This document shows, piece after piece, positions 24,422 through 32,873 of a DNA stretch of 64,000 bases. Position numbers and translations under genes: made by a program. Each line of letters opens with the position of its first letter. The first letter of the stretch is position 1. Location: contig CACYRS010000007.1 of the NCBI GenBank assembly GCA_902776935.1, positions 1 through 64,000 of the forward strand, in the 5' to 3' direction. The notes under the pieces were generated by a model, which saw only the letters and a program-made list of their open reading frames with translations, did not search any database and was not told where the DNA came from. The stretch comes from an uncultured Prevotellaceae bacterium (lineage in GTDB: Bacteria > Bacteroidota > Bacteroidia > Bacteroidales > Bacteroidaceae).

Positions 24422-26114
24422 ATATCAGTTGCTTTGCACGTTCGAGTGCCAGATTAATATGTGAGCAGATATTCTCCTCACCTAGCAGCTTGTCGAAACC
24501 GGCTTTGTGAAGCACTGCCTGCACTTGGGGATTAACACCTGAGAGAACTACCTGTATCCCCTCCCCTTGCGACATCATACACAAGTTTGTGAGGTTATGG
24601 ATACCCGTTGAATCAACGAATGGTACCTTTCGCATACGTATGATACGAACACGCGGACGACGATGGTGCAGCGCTCCCATGATCTCCTCGAACTTATTTC
24701 CTGCTCCGAAGAAATATGGACCGTTGATTTCGTATACCTCCACACCCTCAGGAATTGTCAGATGCTCAAGGTTGCCAAGCTGGAAGTCACTCTCCTCTTC
24801 CTCAGGATTGATCTCATCACTGATCACCTTGACATCTGTGGTCTCTGCCATACGACGCATAAAGAGCAGGCATGCGCAGATAAGTCCCACCTCGATGGCG
24901 ATGGTAAGATCGAAGATTACTGTCAACAGGAATGTCACCCAAAGCACGATGACATCGCTCTTTGGATTCTTCAGGATAGATAAGAACGAACGCCAGCCGC
25001 TCATGTTATAGCTCACAATGACGAGAACACCTGCCAGACATGCCATTGGAATATACTGTGCCAACGGCATAAGGAACAGGAATATGAGCAGCAGTACCAC
25101 AGCATGGATGATACCGGCCACAGGAGTACGGCCTCCGTTGTTGATATTTGTCATCGTACGGGCGATGGCACCTGTGGCAGGAATACCGCCGAAGATGGGC
25201 GAAGCCAGATTGGCCATACCCTGTGCTATCAGTTCCGTATTTGAGTTATGCCTATCCCCGATGACACCATCAGCCACAGTGGCAGAAAGCAGCGACTCGA
25301 TGGCTCCGAGAATGGCAATAGTGATGGCAGGCGACACCAGCGACTTGATGACATCCCACGTCAGCGAGGGCACCTCAGCACCAGGCAGCTGGTTGGATAT
25401 CGAGAATCTGTCACCAATAGTCTCTATCGATACCACTCCCGCATACTGTTTCAGCAGCAGAGCAGCTATTGTCATCACGATAATTGCTATCAGCGATCCT
25501 GGCAGTTTTGACAATGCAGAATGTCCGGCTATCTTTGGCCACAAGGCGATAATAACCACACTCAACACACCGACACCTGCACTCCAGCTGTCGATAGTGG
25601 GGAATGCCCCAACATAGGCTATCCACTTCTCTATGAAGTCAGAGGGTACAGAGGCCATAGTCAGTCCGAACAGATCCTTAATCTGTGTTGTGAAGATGGT
25701 CAGTGCGATACCAGACGTGAATCCCACCACAATAGGATAAGGGATATACTTGATGATGGTACCCAGATGGAGTAAACCGAAAAGTATAAGGAATACACCC
25801 GCCAATAGCGTAGCTATCGTAAGGCCCTCAAAACCATACTGCTGGATTATACCATATATAATAATAATGAACGCGCCCGTAGGACCACCTATCTGCACCT
25901 TTGAACCTCCAAAGAGCGATACTATCAGTCCAGCTACAATAGCGGTGATTATACCCTTCTCAGGGGTAACACCCGACGCAATACCAAATGCAATAGCCAA
26001 CGGGAGGGCAACAATACCCACGATAATACCCGCTAACAAATCGGTTGTAAACTGCTTCCTGTTGTATGTCTTCAACGTCGAAAACAGCTTTGGCTTAAAC
26101 TCTAAAGTTGTCAT
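24420..26114 (-). CDS. SulP-family anion transporter with STAS domain
   Basis: 564 residues. The transmembrane part (about residues 20-410) has the SulP core: LLAGIIVGIVALPLAIAFGIASG near 26-48, GPTGAFIIIIYGI and TGAIARTMTNINNGGRTPVAG. A cytoplasmic STAS domain follows with VPFVDSTGIHNL, the Ser-Thr pair being the site often phosphorylated in STAS proteins. Family members carry sulfate, bicarbonate or other anions; the substrate cannot be told from sequence. It has its own promoter and is transcribed alone. The sulfur genes at the right end make sulfate a possibility, but no sulfate-reduction genes are seen here. Confidence 0.9.
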   Translation of the reverse strand: MTTLEFKPKLFSTLKTYNRKQFTTDLLAGIIVGIVALPLAIAFGIASGVTPEKGIITAIVAGLIVSLFGGSKVQIGGPTGAFIIIIYGIIQQYGFEGLTIATLLAGVFLILFGLLHLGTIIKYIPYPIVVGFTSGIALTIFTTQIKDLFGLTMASVPSDFIEKWIAYVGAFPTIDSWSAGVGVLSVVIIALWPKIAGHSALSKLPGSLIAIIVMTIAALLLKQYAGVVSIETIGDRFSISNQLPGAEVPSLTWDVIKSLVSPAITIAILGAIESLLSATVADGVIGDRHNSNTELIAQGMANLASPIFGGIPATGAIARTMTNINNGGRTPVAGIIHAVVLLLIFLFLMPLAQYIPMACLAGVLVIVSYNMSGWRSFLSILKNPKSDVIVLWVTFLLTVIFDLTIAIEVGLICACLLFMRRMAETTDVKVISDEINPEEEESDFQLGNLEHLTIPEGVEVYEINGPYFFGAGNKFEEIMGALHHRRPRVRIIRMRKVPFVDSTGIHNLTNLCMMSQGEGIQVVLSGVNPQVQAVLHKAGFDKLLGEENICSHINLALERAKQLI

Positions 26115-26177
26115 TTTCAGTCTTGTTTCTAATACCTAATCACTACTCTTCACGCATTAAAGAGAGGAATTTGAATG

Positions 26178-26185
26178 CAAAATTA
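26178..26185 (-). promoter_or_regulatory. -7 box of the SulP gene
   Basis: The minus strand reads TAATTTTG, about 64 bases upstream of the start codon. The -33 box is not clear. Confidence 0.55.
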
Positions 26186-26237
26186 AGAAAAAAAGTTAAA
26201 AAAACTCTGATAATTAACAACTTATTTGAAAAAGGCC

Positions 26238-26245
26238 TAATTTTG
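26238..26245 (+). promoter_or_regulatory. -7 box of the repeat lipoprotein gene
   Basis: TAATTTTG, about 50 bases before the ATG. A TTTG at 26225 is too close to serve as -33. Confidence 0.55.
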
Positions 26246-26295
26246 TTGCCGAAAATCAATTTTAACATATAAACCATTTTTAAAAGAGTAACATT

Positions 26296-26886
26296 ATGAA
26301 AAAAATTATGTTTGCTGTGATGGCAATGTTCGCCATCGGTTTCACATCATGTGGTAACAAGACTCAGGCACCAGCAGAAGCACCTGCAGAAGAGGCTATC
26401 GTTTACAATGCAGAGGATGAAGCTGCTGCTACCATAAGTGCACTTACAGAACAGATTGAGGCTCAGGATGCAAGTAAGCTCCAGGAGGTTCTCGCTACCA
26501 TTCAGGAGAAGATCAAGGAGATTATCGGTTCTAACCCTGAGGTAGCAAAGGAATATGTTACTAAGGTTCAGGATTTCCTGAAGGAGAATGCTGAGAAGAT
26601 TAAGGCTTTCGCTGGCGAAAATGCTGCCGTTACTGCTGCATTAAGTGCTATCACAGAGGCTCCTGCAGAAACAGTTGTTAACGGTCTGATGCAGGCTGTT
26701 GATGCTACCAAAGCTGCTGCAGGTGAGGCTGTAGAGGCTGGCAAAGAGGCTGTTGAGGGTGCTGTAGAAGATGCTAAGCAGGCTGCAGAGGACAAGGCAA
26801 ACGAGGCTAAGGACGCTGCCAAGGAAAAGGCTGGCGAGGCTGTCGACGCTGCTGCAGACAAGGCTAAAAAGGCTCTGGGTATCTAA
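26296..26886 (+). CDS. amphipathic-repeat lipoprotein, LEA/apolipoprotein-like
   Basis: 196 residues, no named family recognised. The lipoprotein signal MKKIMFAVMAMFAIGFTSC ends in Cys19. The mature protein is very rich in Ala, Glu and Lys. The last 60 residues are built from loosely repeated 11-residue units (such as AVEAGKEAVEG, AVEDAKQAAED, KANEAKDAAKE), the pattern of LEA-type and apolipoprotein-like amphipathic helices. The cysteine should be lipid-anchored, with a long helix lying on a membrane or extending into the periplasm. Such proteins can stabilise membranes under stress or space the envelope; neither is shown. Strong A/T-ending codon use suggests high expression. It is flanked by its own promoter and a terminator. 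Confidence 0.72.
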   Translation: MKKIMFAVMAMFAIGFTSCGNKTQAPAEAPAEEAIVYNAEDEAAATISALTEQIEAQDASKLQEVLATIQEKIKEIIGSNPEVAKEYVTKVQDFLKENAEKIKAFAGENAAVTAALSAITEAPAETVVNGLMQAVDATKAAAGEAVEAGKEAVEGAVEDAKQAAEDKANEAKDAAKEKAGEAVDAAADKAKKALGI

Positions 26887-26905
26887 AAATATTATTCGCT
26901 GAATA

Positions 26906-26946
26906 AAACGGGGCGTTCGTTGAACGAATTTGCCCCGTTTCTTTTT
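26906..26946 (+). terminator. terminator of the repeat lipoprotein gene
   Basis: AAACGGGGC (26906-26914) pairs with GCCCCGTTT (26932-26940). A second small stem TTCG/CGAA sits in the loop. CTTTTT follows. Confidence 0.85.
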
Positions 26947-26960
26947 ATTAACTATCTTTG
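26929..26960 (+). promoter_or_regulatory. promoter of the LytS/LytTR pair, overlapping the terminator
   Basis: TTTG at 26929-26932, 20 bases, TATCTTTG at 26953-26960. The -33 box is part of the 3' arm of the preceding terminator. Confidence 0.75.
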
Positions 26961-26975
26961 CAAAAAAAAGATAAA

Positions 26976-28175
26976 ATGTCATTTAAGAAGGAACATCGAC
27001 AAGAAACCGTCATCTATCTGGCCCTATGGACACTGCTGTTCTTAGCGCCGGTGATGAGTCTGGCCATTCGTACTGCAAACACAGACATCACGTTCGATTG
27101 GCAGGAAATATTTACTGTTTGGAAGCAATACGCACTCTTCTTCGTCGTGTTCCTTATACACAACCATCTGTTGGCACCGATGCTCATCTATCGTCAACGG
27201 AAATGGCTGTATATCGGAAGCTGTCTGGCCATCATCATTCTTTTTCACACCTATCAGTGCAATCATCGTCCGAATTTCAAGGAGATAAGAAAACACCGTA
27301 TAGAGATGATGGAAGGCAAGATGGACAGGAACCCATTTCCTCCAGACGATAATTTCAAGCCCGATGGCTTGCATGAACCCGACGATATGCACAGGCCAGA
27401 TGAGTTCTTCGAGAAAGGGCCTCAACGCGGGCCACGTAAGGAGCATCGCACACCTTTGTTCTTCGGACAGCATGACATCATCTCTATCGTCATTCTCATA
27501 ATGATGCTAGGCATGAACCTGGGCATAAAGCTCTATTTCCGTCATGCTGGCGACAGAAAGAAGATGGCAGAGCTGGAGCATCAGAACCTCGAGCAGCAGC
27601 TTGAGTATCTGAAATACCAGATCAATCCCCACTTCTTTATGAACACCCTCAACAACATCCATGCCTTAGTAGATATCGACCCGGAGAAAGCCAAGCATAC
27701 TATCTTGGAACTGTCAAAGATGATGCGCTTTGTACTCTATGAAGGCAACAAACAGGGAGTGCCTCTTGATCGTGAGATTGCCTTCCTGCAGAATTACATC
27801 ACCCTTATGAAGCTGCGCTACACTGACAAGGTTCGCATAACTGTAACCACTCCTGAGTGTTTGCCTCACAAGGAAGTGCCGCCACTGATGTTCATCACTT
27901 TTGTTGAGAACGCATTCAAACACGGTGTGAGCTACCGACAGGAGTCATTCATAGAGATAGAGTTGAAGACCGACGACACCAGTCTGGCTTTCACATGTCG
28001 CAACAGCCGTATCCCTGCTTCTGAAGACAAGCACGGAGGTGTTGGTCTGAAGAACGTCAAAAAGCGTCTTGACCTCATCTACGGCAATGATTACAAACTT
28101 GAAATAATAGACGACCCGGAGATTTATAGTGTAAGTCTCACTATTCCACTATTACAAAACATCCAACAAGTATGA
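26976..28175 (+). CDS. LytS-type sensor histidine kinase
   Basis: 399 residues from ATG at 26976; an earlier in-frame TTG lies in the -7 box. Four membrane helices (about 17-36, 49-68, 77-95, 172-192) are followed by the His_kinase domain of the LytS group, with the phosphorylated His in YQINPHFFMNTLNNIHAL and a short ATP-binding domain (FVENAFKHGV, GGVGLKNVKKRL). An unusual loop between helices 3 and 4 is rich in Pro, Asp and His, with repeats such as PDDNFKPDGLHEPDDMHRPD, and should face the periplasm. It overlaps its response regulator by 4 bases. Confidence 0.9.
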   Translation: MSFKKEHRQETVIYLALWTLLFLAPVMSLAIRTANTDITFDWQEIFTVWKQYALFFVVFLIHNHLLAPMLIYRQRKWLYIGSCLAIIILFHTYQCNHRPNFKEIRKHRIEMMEGKMDRNPFPPDDNFKPDGLHEPDDMHRPDEFFEKGPQRGPRKEHRTPLFFGQHDIISIVILIMMLGMNLGIKLYFRHAGDRKKMAELEHQNLEQQLEYLKYQINPHFFMNTLNNIHALVDIDPEKAKHTILELSKMMRFVLYEGNKQGVPLDREIAFLQNYITLMKLRYTDKVRITVTTPECLPHKEVPPLMFITFVENAFKHGVSYRQESFIEIELKTDDTSLAFTCRNSRIPASEDKHGGVGLKNVKKRLDLIYGNDYKLEIIDDPEIYSVSLTIPLLQNIQQV

Positions 28176-28888
28176 TTAGAGTATTAGCTATCGACGACGA
28201 GCCATTGGCATTACAACAGCTCGCTGCATACATAAAAAAGATACCATTCCTAGAGCTGGTATCAGAGTGCCAAAGCGCAATAGAGGCAAGGGATATTCTC
28301 AACAACGATAATATCGATGCCATCTTCTGCGACATTAACATGCCCGATCTCAACGGCATGGATTTCGTGAAGTCACTGTCCACTCCCCCACTCATCGTAT
28401 TTACCACTGCCTATTCCGAATATGCTGTCGAAGGCTTCAAAGTCGATGCTGTCGACTATTTGCTCAAGCCATTCGGTCTCGATGATTTCAAAAGAGCCGC
28501 CAACAGGCTTCAGGAACGTTTAGAGGTGAGACAGGAACCAGTCATCGCAACCTCCGAAGACGACTCCATCTTTGTCAAGACCGACTATCGCGTAATAAAG
28601 CTTGCCATCAGTGACATCCGTTACATAGAGGGAATGAGCGAATATCTTAAGATTCATCTTGAGAATCAGCCCAAGCCTATCGTTACGCTGTTGTCAATGA
28701 AGAAGATGGAAGAGTTTCTGCCGCCTCACTTCATGAGGATACACCGCAGTTACATCATCAATCTTAAGAAGATACAAGAGGTTAACAAGAATCGTGTGAT
28801 AATGGACTCTGAGACATATCTTCCCATCGGTGATAACTATAAAGACGCCTTCAACGACTATCTCAACAAGAAGTTCTTAGGCAAGTAA
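28172..28888 (+). CDS. LytTR-family response regulator
   Basis: 238 residues. The receiver domain has the acidic pair DDE (residues 8-10), the phosphoacceptor Asp in FCDINMPDLNGMDF (about 53), and the conserved Thr and Lys in FTTAYSEYAVEGF and LLKPFG. The second half is a LytTR DNA-binding domain (DDSIFVKTDYRVIKL, IRYIEGMSEYLKIH, FMRIHRSYIINL). The ATG overlaps the kinase stop, so the two are translated together. In Bacteroidetes such pairs often sense envelope or nutrient signals; the target here is unknown. Confidence 0.93.
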   Translation: MIRVLAIDDEPLALQQLAAYIKKIPFLELVSECQSAIEARDILNNDNIDAIFCDINMPDLNGMDFVKSLSTPPLIVFTTAYSEYAVEGFKVDAVDYLLKPFGLDDFKRAANRLQERLEVRQEPVIATSEDDSIFVKTDYRVIKLAISDIRYIEGMSEYLKIHLENQPKPIVTLLSMKKMEEFLPPHFMRIHRSYIINLKKIQEVNKNRVIMDSETYLPIGDNYKDAFNDYLNKKFLGK

Positions 28889-28899
28889 CATCTCATCTG

Positions 28900-28926
28900 G
28901 AGAGCATCTTATAGCTGGATGCTCTC
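28900..28926. terminator. hairpin between the LytTR gene and greA, possible terminator
   Basis: GAGAGCATC (28900-28908) pairs with GATGCTCTC (28918-28926). It lies between convergent genes and overlaps the greA stop codon. There is no T-run on either side, so termination is uncertain. Confidence 0.4.
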
Positions 28927-29373
28927 TATTCGAAGCTTAAGCAAACCGGCTGGGACACGTACCTCCACCACATCGCCTACCTTTTTATTCAATAGAGCCT
29001 GGGCTATCGGAGACTTTATTGATATCTTGCCCTCACGGAGATTTGCCTCGTGAGGACTGGCGATAGTATAGGTCATCCTGCTGTTATTGTTCAGATTCGT
29101 AATCTCCACTTTACTTAACAATCCCACGCTATCACTTCCCAGTCGGGACATATCTATAACCCTCGCATTCTCCAGTACCTTCTGCTTGAAGCGGATTCTC
29201 CCCAACAGACGTGACTGTTCACGCTTTGCAGCATGATACTCGAAGTTCTCACTGAGGTCACCCTTGTCGCGAGCCTCGGCTATCGCTTCTCTTACCTGAG
29301 GGAGTTCTACGCTCTCCAACTGATGCAATTCGGCCACGAGTTTGTCGTAACCTTCTTGAGACATATATTCCAT
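28909..29373 (-). CDS. greA: transcription elongation factor GreA
   Basis: 154 residues from MEYMSQEGYDKL (29373), the usual start in this group; the longer frame to 29406 runs into the promoter. The N-terminal coiled coil has the tip motif ARDKGDLSENFEYHAAK, whose Asp and Glu reach into the RNA polymerase secondary channel to stimulate cleavage of backtracked RNA. The C-terminal FKBP-like domain (SPIAQALLNKKVGDVVEV) is complete. It is transcribed alone, divergent from glmS. Confidence 0.93.
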   Translation of the reverse strand: MEYMSQEGYDKLVAELHQLESVELPQVREAIAEARDKGDLSENFEYHAAKREQSRLLGRIRFKQKVLENARVIDMSRLGSDSVGLLSKVEITNLNNNSRMTYTIASPHEANLREGKISIKSPIAQALLNKKVGDVVEVRVPAGLLKLRIESIQL

Positions 29374-29403
29374 ATAAAGTCTATTCTTTGATATTTTTGC
29401 GTG

Positions 29404-29411
29404 CAAAGTTA
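29404..29411 (-). promoter_or_regulatory. -7 box of greA
   Basis: The minus strand reads TAACTTTG, 30 bases upstream of the start codon. No clear -33. Confidence 0.6.
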
Positions 29412-29454
29412 TGAAAAAAACGGGATAACATGCACTAGGTAACTGATTTTTTTA

Positions 29455-29462
29455 TAATTTTG
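29455..29462 (+). promoter_or_regulatory. -7 box of glmS
   Basis: TAATTTTG, 43 bases before the ATG. The leader is too short for a glmS ribozyme. Confidence 0.6.
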
Positions 29463-29505
29463 CAACCGAAAAAGAATTAGACATAACAAAAAAAAACAAA
29501 CGACT

Positions 29506-31350
29506 ATGTGTGGAATTGTAGGATATATAGGAAAACAAGAGGCTTATCCCATACTTATCAAAGGACTACGCAGACTGGAGTATCGTGGTTACGACTCGGC
29601 AGGTGTAGCACTTATCAATTCAAACAGTGAGTTGAACGTTTATAAGGCGAAGGGAAAAGTCGACAATCTTACAGAATACTGTGCTGATAAGGATGTAACA
29701 GGCAATATAGGCATTGCGCATACCCGCTGGGCCACTCACGGCGAGCCTTCTGCACGTAATGCCCACCCCCACTATTCGCAGAGCCGCAACCTGGCCATCA
29801 TCCATAATGGTATCATCGAGAACTACGCCGACATCAAGGCAAAACTGATTGATAATGGCGTAGAGTTTAAGAGCGACACCGATACAGAGGTATTGGTACA
29901 GTTGGTTGAATTTATCATGGTTAAGAAAAACCTTCCGCTTCTCGAAGCTGTTCAGGTGGCACTTTATCAGGTTATCGGAGCCTATGCCATCGCCATAGTC
30001 GACAAGCGCGACCCCAATCAGATTATCGCTGCCCGCAAACAGAGTCCTCTCGTAGTTGGTATCGGCGATGATGAGTTCTTCCTTGGTTCTGACGCAAGTC
30101 CTATCATCGAATATACCGACAAGGTGGTATATCTGGAGGATGGCAATATCGCCGTCATCCGTCTTGGTGAGGGTGTTCATGTAATGAGTATCCTTGGCGA
30201 GGAGCAGGAGCTGAAGGTGAAGAAGGTCGACATCGACCTCGGACAGATAGAGAAAGGCGGCTACGATCACTTCATGCTGAAAGAGATCTTCGAACAGCCT
30301 GAGTGCCTCACCAACTGCATGCGAGGACGAATAAACGTAGAGGCCGACCACGTGACACTCTCTGCACTCATCGACTACCGCCGACAGTTGCTTGATGCCA
30401 AGCGTATCGTGATAGTTGCCTGTGGAACCTCATGGCATGCAGGCCTCATCGGCAAACAGCTCATCGAGTCGTTCTGCCGCATCCCTTGCGAGGTGGAGTA
30501 CGCATCAGAGTTCCGCTATCGCAACCCTGTGGTAACTAATGATGATGTTGTGATAGCCATCTCCCAGAGCGGTGAGACAGCCGACACCCTCGCCGCCATC
30601 CAGCTGGCCAAGGAGAAGGGAGCCTTTATATATGGAATATGTAATGCCATCGGCTCATCCATTCCTCGTGCCACAGACACAGGAACATACATCCACGTAG
30701 GTCCGGAGATAGGTGTGGCATCCACGAAAGCCTTTACTGGTCAGGTGACGGTGCTCACGATGTTTGCCCTCGCACTCGGAGAAGCCAAAGGCACCATCAA
30801 CCGCGATGAGTATCTGAAGGTGGTTAAAGGTCTGAACAACATCCCTCAGACCATCGAGGAGGTCTTGAAGACAAACGAAAAGGTCCGCAATCTCGCACGC
30901 ACCTTCACCTATGCACACAACTTCCTCTATCTGGGTCGCGGCTATTCTTATCCCGTAGCCCTCGAGGGTGCTCTCAAACTGAAGGAGATATCTTATATCC
31001 ATGCTGAGGGTTACCCCGCCGCTGAGATGAAGCACGGGCCTATCGCACTTATCGACAGCGACATGCCGGTAGTGGTCATTGCCACCCATAATGCGATGTA
31101 CGAGAAGGTACTCTCAAACATCCAGGAGATAAAGGCTCGTCAGGGAAAAGTTATTGCTCTTGTCTCTAAGGGCGACGACACCATCAGTAAGATTGCCGAC
31201 GAGGTGATAGAACTGCCTGATGTGATGGAATGCCTCGAACCGCTGGTAGCAACCATCCCTCTGCAGCTGCTGGCATATCACGTTGCCGTATGTAAGGGCA
31301 AGAATGTTGACCAGCCCCGCAACCTGGCAAAGTCAGTAACAGTAGAATAA
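29506..31350 (+). CDS. glmS: glutamine--fructose-6-phosphate aminotransferase GlmS
   Basis: 614 residues. Cys1 of the mature protein (MCGIVGYIGK) is the N-terminal glutaminase nucleophile. The glutaminase domain (RYDSAGV-like EYRGYDSAGVAL, HTRWATHG, HNGIIENY) covers about the first 240 residues. Two SIS sugar-isomerase domains follow (CGTSWHAGL, ISQSGETADTL, STKAFTGQ), and the end PRNLAKSVTVE is the canonical C-terminus. It makes glucosamine-6-phosphate, the entry to amino-sugar synthesis, feeding GlmM, encoded at 23 kb. The promoter is divergent from greA. Confidence 0.96.
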   Translation: MCGIVGYIGKQEAYPILIKGLRRLEYRGYDSAGVALINSNSELNVYKAKGKVDNLTEYCADKDVTGNIGIAHTRWATHGEPSARNAHPHYSQSRNLAIIHNGIIENYADIKAKLIDNGVEFKSDTDTEVLVQLVEFIMVKKNLPLLEAVQVALYQVIGAYAIAIVDKRDPNQIIAARKQSPLVVGIGDDEFFLGSDASPIIEYTDKVVYLEDGNIAVIRLGEGVHVMSILGEEQELKVKKVDIDLGQIEKGGYDHFMLKEIFEQPECLTNCMRGRINVEADHVTLSALIDYRRQLLDAKRIVIVACGTSWHAGLIGKQLIESFCRIPCEVEYASEFRYRNPVVTNDDVVIAISQSGETADTLAAIQLAKEKGAFIYGICNAIGSSIPRATDTGTYIHVGPEIGVASTKAFTGQVTVLTMFALALGEAKGTINRDEYLKVVKGLNNIPQTIEEVLKTNEKVRNLARTFTYAHNFLYLGRGYSYPVALEGALKLKEISYIHAEGYPAAEMKHGPIALIDSDMPVVVIATHNAMYEKVLSNIQEIKARQGKVIALVSKGDDTISKIADEVIELPDVMECLEPLVATIPLQLLAYHVAVCKGKNVDQPRNLAKSVTVE

Positions 31351-31424
31351 TTCCGTATGTAATTTTCATAAATATGCAGTAAACCGATAAAATTACATTA
31401 AATCGACAAAAAAATGAAGAAAAA

Positions 31425-31456
31425 TTTGGCAGAGAGAAAGAATCTTCTTACTTTTG
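31425..31456 (+). promoter_or_regulatory. trp operon promoter
   Basis: TTTG at 31425-31428, 20 bases, TACTTTTG at 31449-31456: a full consensus match. It gives a leader RNA of about 190 bases before trpB. Upstream (31358-31397) a 9-bp inverted repeat TGTAATTTT/AAAATTACA with a 22-base loop may end the glmS transcript. Confidence 0.8.
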
Positions 31457-31481
31457 CCGACGAAATTAAACATAATTGCAA

Positions 31482-31538
31482 ATGATTAGAATAGCAAATA
31501 ATTGGTGGTGGCGCAACTCAAGATTCAAAAAGTCGTGA
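31482..31538 (+). CDS. trpL: trp leader peptide (18 aa, three tandem Trp codons)
   Basis: An 18-residue frame, MIRIANNWWWRNSRFKKS, starts about 20 bases after the expected transcription start and stops 115 bases before trpB. The three consecutive TGG codons (31503-31511) are the classic sensor of charged tRNA-Trp. A hairpin with terminator features follows. Position, codon content and the complete trp operon downstream make a leader-peptide role very likely. No strong Shine-Dalgarno is present, which is normal in Bacteroidetes. Confidence 0.85.
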   Translation: MIRIANNWWWRNSRFKKS

Positions 31539-31549
31539 GAAGATAGCCG

Positions 31550-31620
31550 AGTACCTATGGTTTGTTATAGGAGAGATACTGAGAGGCCTGTCGTTCTTGC
31601 GACGGGCCTCTCAAAGTTTT
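31550..31620 (+). promoter_or_regulatory. trp attenuator (candidate antiterminator and terminator hairpins)
   Basis: The terminator is GAGAGGCCTGTCG (31581-31593) paired with CGACGGGCCTCTC (31600-31612), 13 pairs with one G-U, then AAAGTTTT. A preceding hairpin AGTACCTAT (31550-31558) with ATAGG (31567-31571) and TACT (31577-31580) could act as antiterminator. The Trp-codon strand GGTGGC (31507-31512) can pair with GCC (31546-31548) and ACC (31553-31555) in competition. The U-run is short and offset, so efficiency is uncertain. Pairings were drawn by eye. Confidence 0.65.
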
Positions 31621-31652
31621 AATATGTATCATCAACACAAATATAAGAATAT

Positions 31653-32855
31653 ATGAATTATCAAGTAGACAAAAACGGTTTTTACGGAGAGTTCGGAGGG
31701 GCGTATGTGCCTGAGATTCTCTACAAGTGCGTACATGACCTGCAGGAGGCTTATCTGCCTATTATCGAGAGTGCAGAGTTCAAGGCTGAGTATCATGCGC
31801 TGTTGAAGGATTATGTGGGCAGACCATCACCGCTCTACTACGCCAAACGTATGAGCGAGAAATACGGTTGTCAGCTGTACCTGAAACGTGAGGACCTGAA
31901 TCACACAGGTGCCCATAAGATCAACAACACCATCGGACAGATTCTGCTGGCCAAGCGCATGGGTAAGACACGTATCATCGCAGAGACAGGAGCAGGCCAA
32001 CATGGTGTAGCCACAGCTACTGTCTGTGCACTGATGAACATGAAGTGCGAGGTGTTTATGGGTGCGACAGACGTTGAGCGCCAGCACACCAACGTAGAGA
32101 GGATGAAGATGCTGGGTGCCGAGGTACATCCTGTACGTACAGGCAACATGACGCTGAGCGATGCCTGCTCTGAGGCCATACGTGACTGGTGCTGTCATCC
32201 TGCCGACACTTTCTATATCGTAGGATCTACAATGGGACCTCATCCCTACCCTGACCTCGTGGCCCGTATGCAGAGCGTCATCTCAGAAGAGATAAAATGG
32301 CAGTTGGAGGAAAAGATCGGTCGCGACTATCCCGATTATCTCATAGCATGTATCGGAGGCGGAAGCAATGCCGCTGGAACCATATATCATTACATGGATG
32401 ATGAGCGAGTAAAGATCGTATTGGCAGAAGCAGGAGGACACGGCTGGGATACTGACTATACCGCAGCAACTATCCATCGTGGCACTACGGGCATTCTTCA
32501 TGGTGCGAAGATGCTGGTGATGCAGGACGATGACGGACAGATACAGGAGGCATTCACTATCAGCGCAGGTCTCGATTATCCTGGTGTGGGTCCGATGCAC
32601 TGCAACATGGCGAAGAAAGGTCGCACGCAGGTGCTGAGCATCAACGACGACGAGGCCATCTATGGCGGCTACGAACTGACACGTATGGAGGGAATCATCC
32701 CTGCTATCGAGAGTGCTCACGCTATCGCAGCGCTGAAGAAGCTGAGCTTTAAGAAGGACGACGTGGTGGTGCTCACTGTCAGCGGGCGTGGCGACAAGGA
32801 TGTAGAGACGTATCTTAAAAATAAAGAAATGGCAAAAGAATACGGAAATTTTTAA
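31653..32855 (+). CDS. trpB: tryptophan synthase beta chain
   Basis: 400 residues. The PLP lysine sits in HTGAHKINNTIGQ near residue 90. The glycine-rich phosphate loop CIGGGSNAAG lies near 232-241, and ETGAGQHGVATA and SAGLDYPGVGP are hallmark TrpB motifs (TrpB1 type, which works with TrpA). It condenses indole with serine to tryptophan. It is the first gene after the attenuator; the order trpB-E-G-D-C-F-A is typical of Bacteroidetes. The gap to trpE is 18 bases. Confidence 0.97.
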   Translation: MNYQVDKNGFYGEFGGAYVPEILYKCVHDLQEAYLPIIESAEFKAEYHALLKDYVGRPSPLYYAKRMSEKYGCQLYLKREDLNHTGAHKINNTIGQILLAKRMGKTRIIAETGAGQHGVATATVCALMNMKCEVFMGATDVERQHTNVERMKMLGAEVHPVRTGNMTLSDACSEAIRDWCCHPADTFYIVGSTMGPHPYPDLVARMQSVISEEIKWQLEEKIGRDYPDYLIACIGGGSNAAGTIYHYMDDERVKIVLAEAGGHGWDTDYTAATIHRGTTGILHGAKMLVMQDDDGQIQEAFTISAGLDYPGVGPMHCNMAKKGRTQVLSINDDEAIYGGYELTRMEGIIPAIESAHAIAALKKLSFKKDDVVVLTVSGRGDKDVETYLKNKEMAKEYGNF

Positions 32856-32873
32856 GAAAGAAATTAGAATAAT

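Noticed and set aside
29463-29505. glmS ribozyme or riboswitch
   Set aside because: Only about 43 bases lie between the -7 box and the ATG, too short for the known ribozyme, and no matching core is seen.
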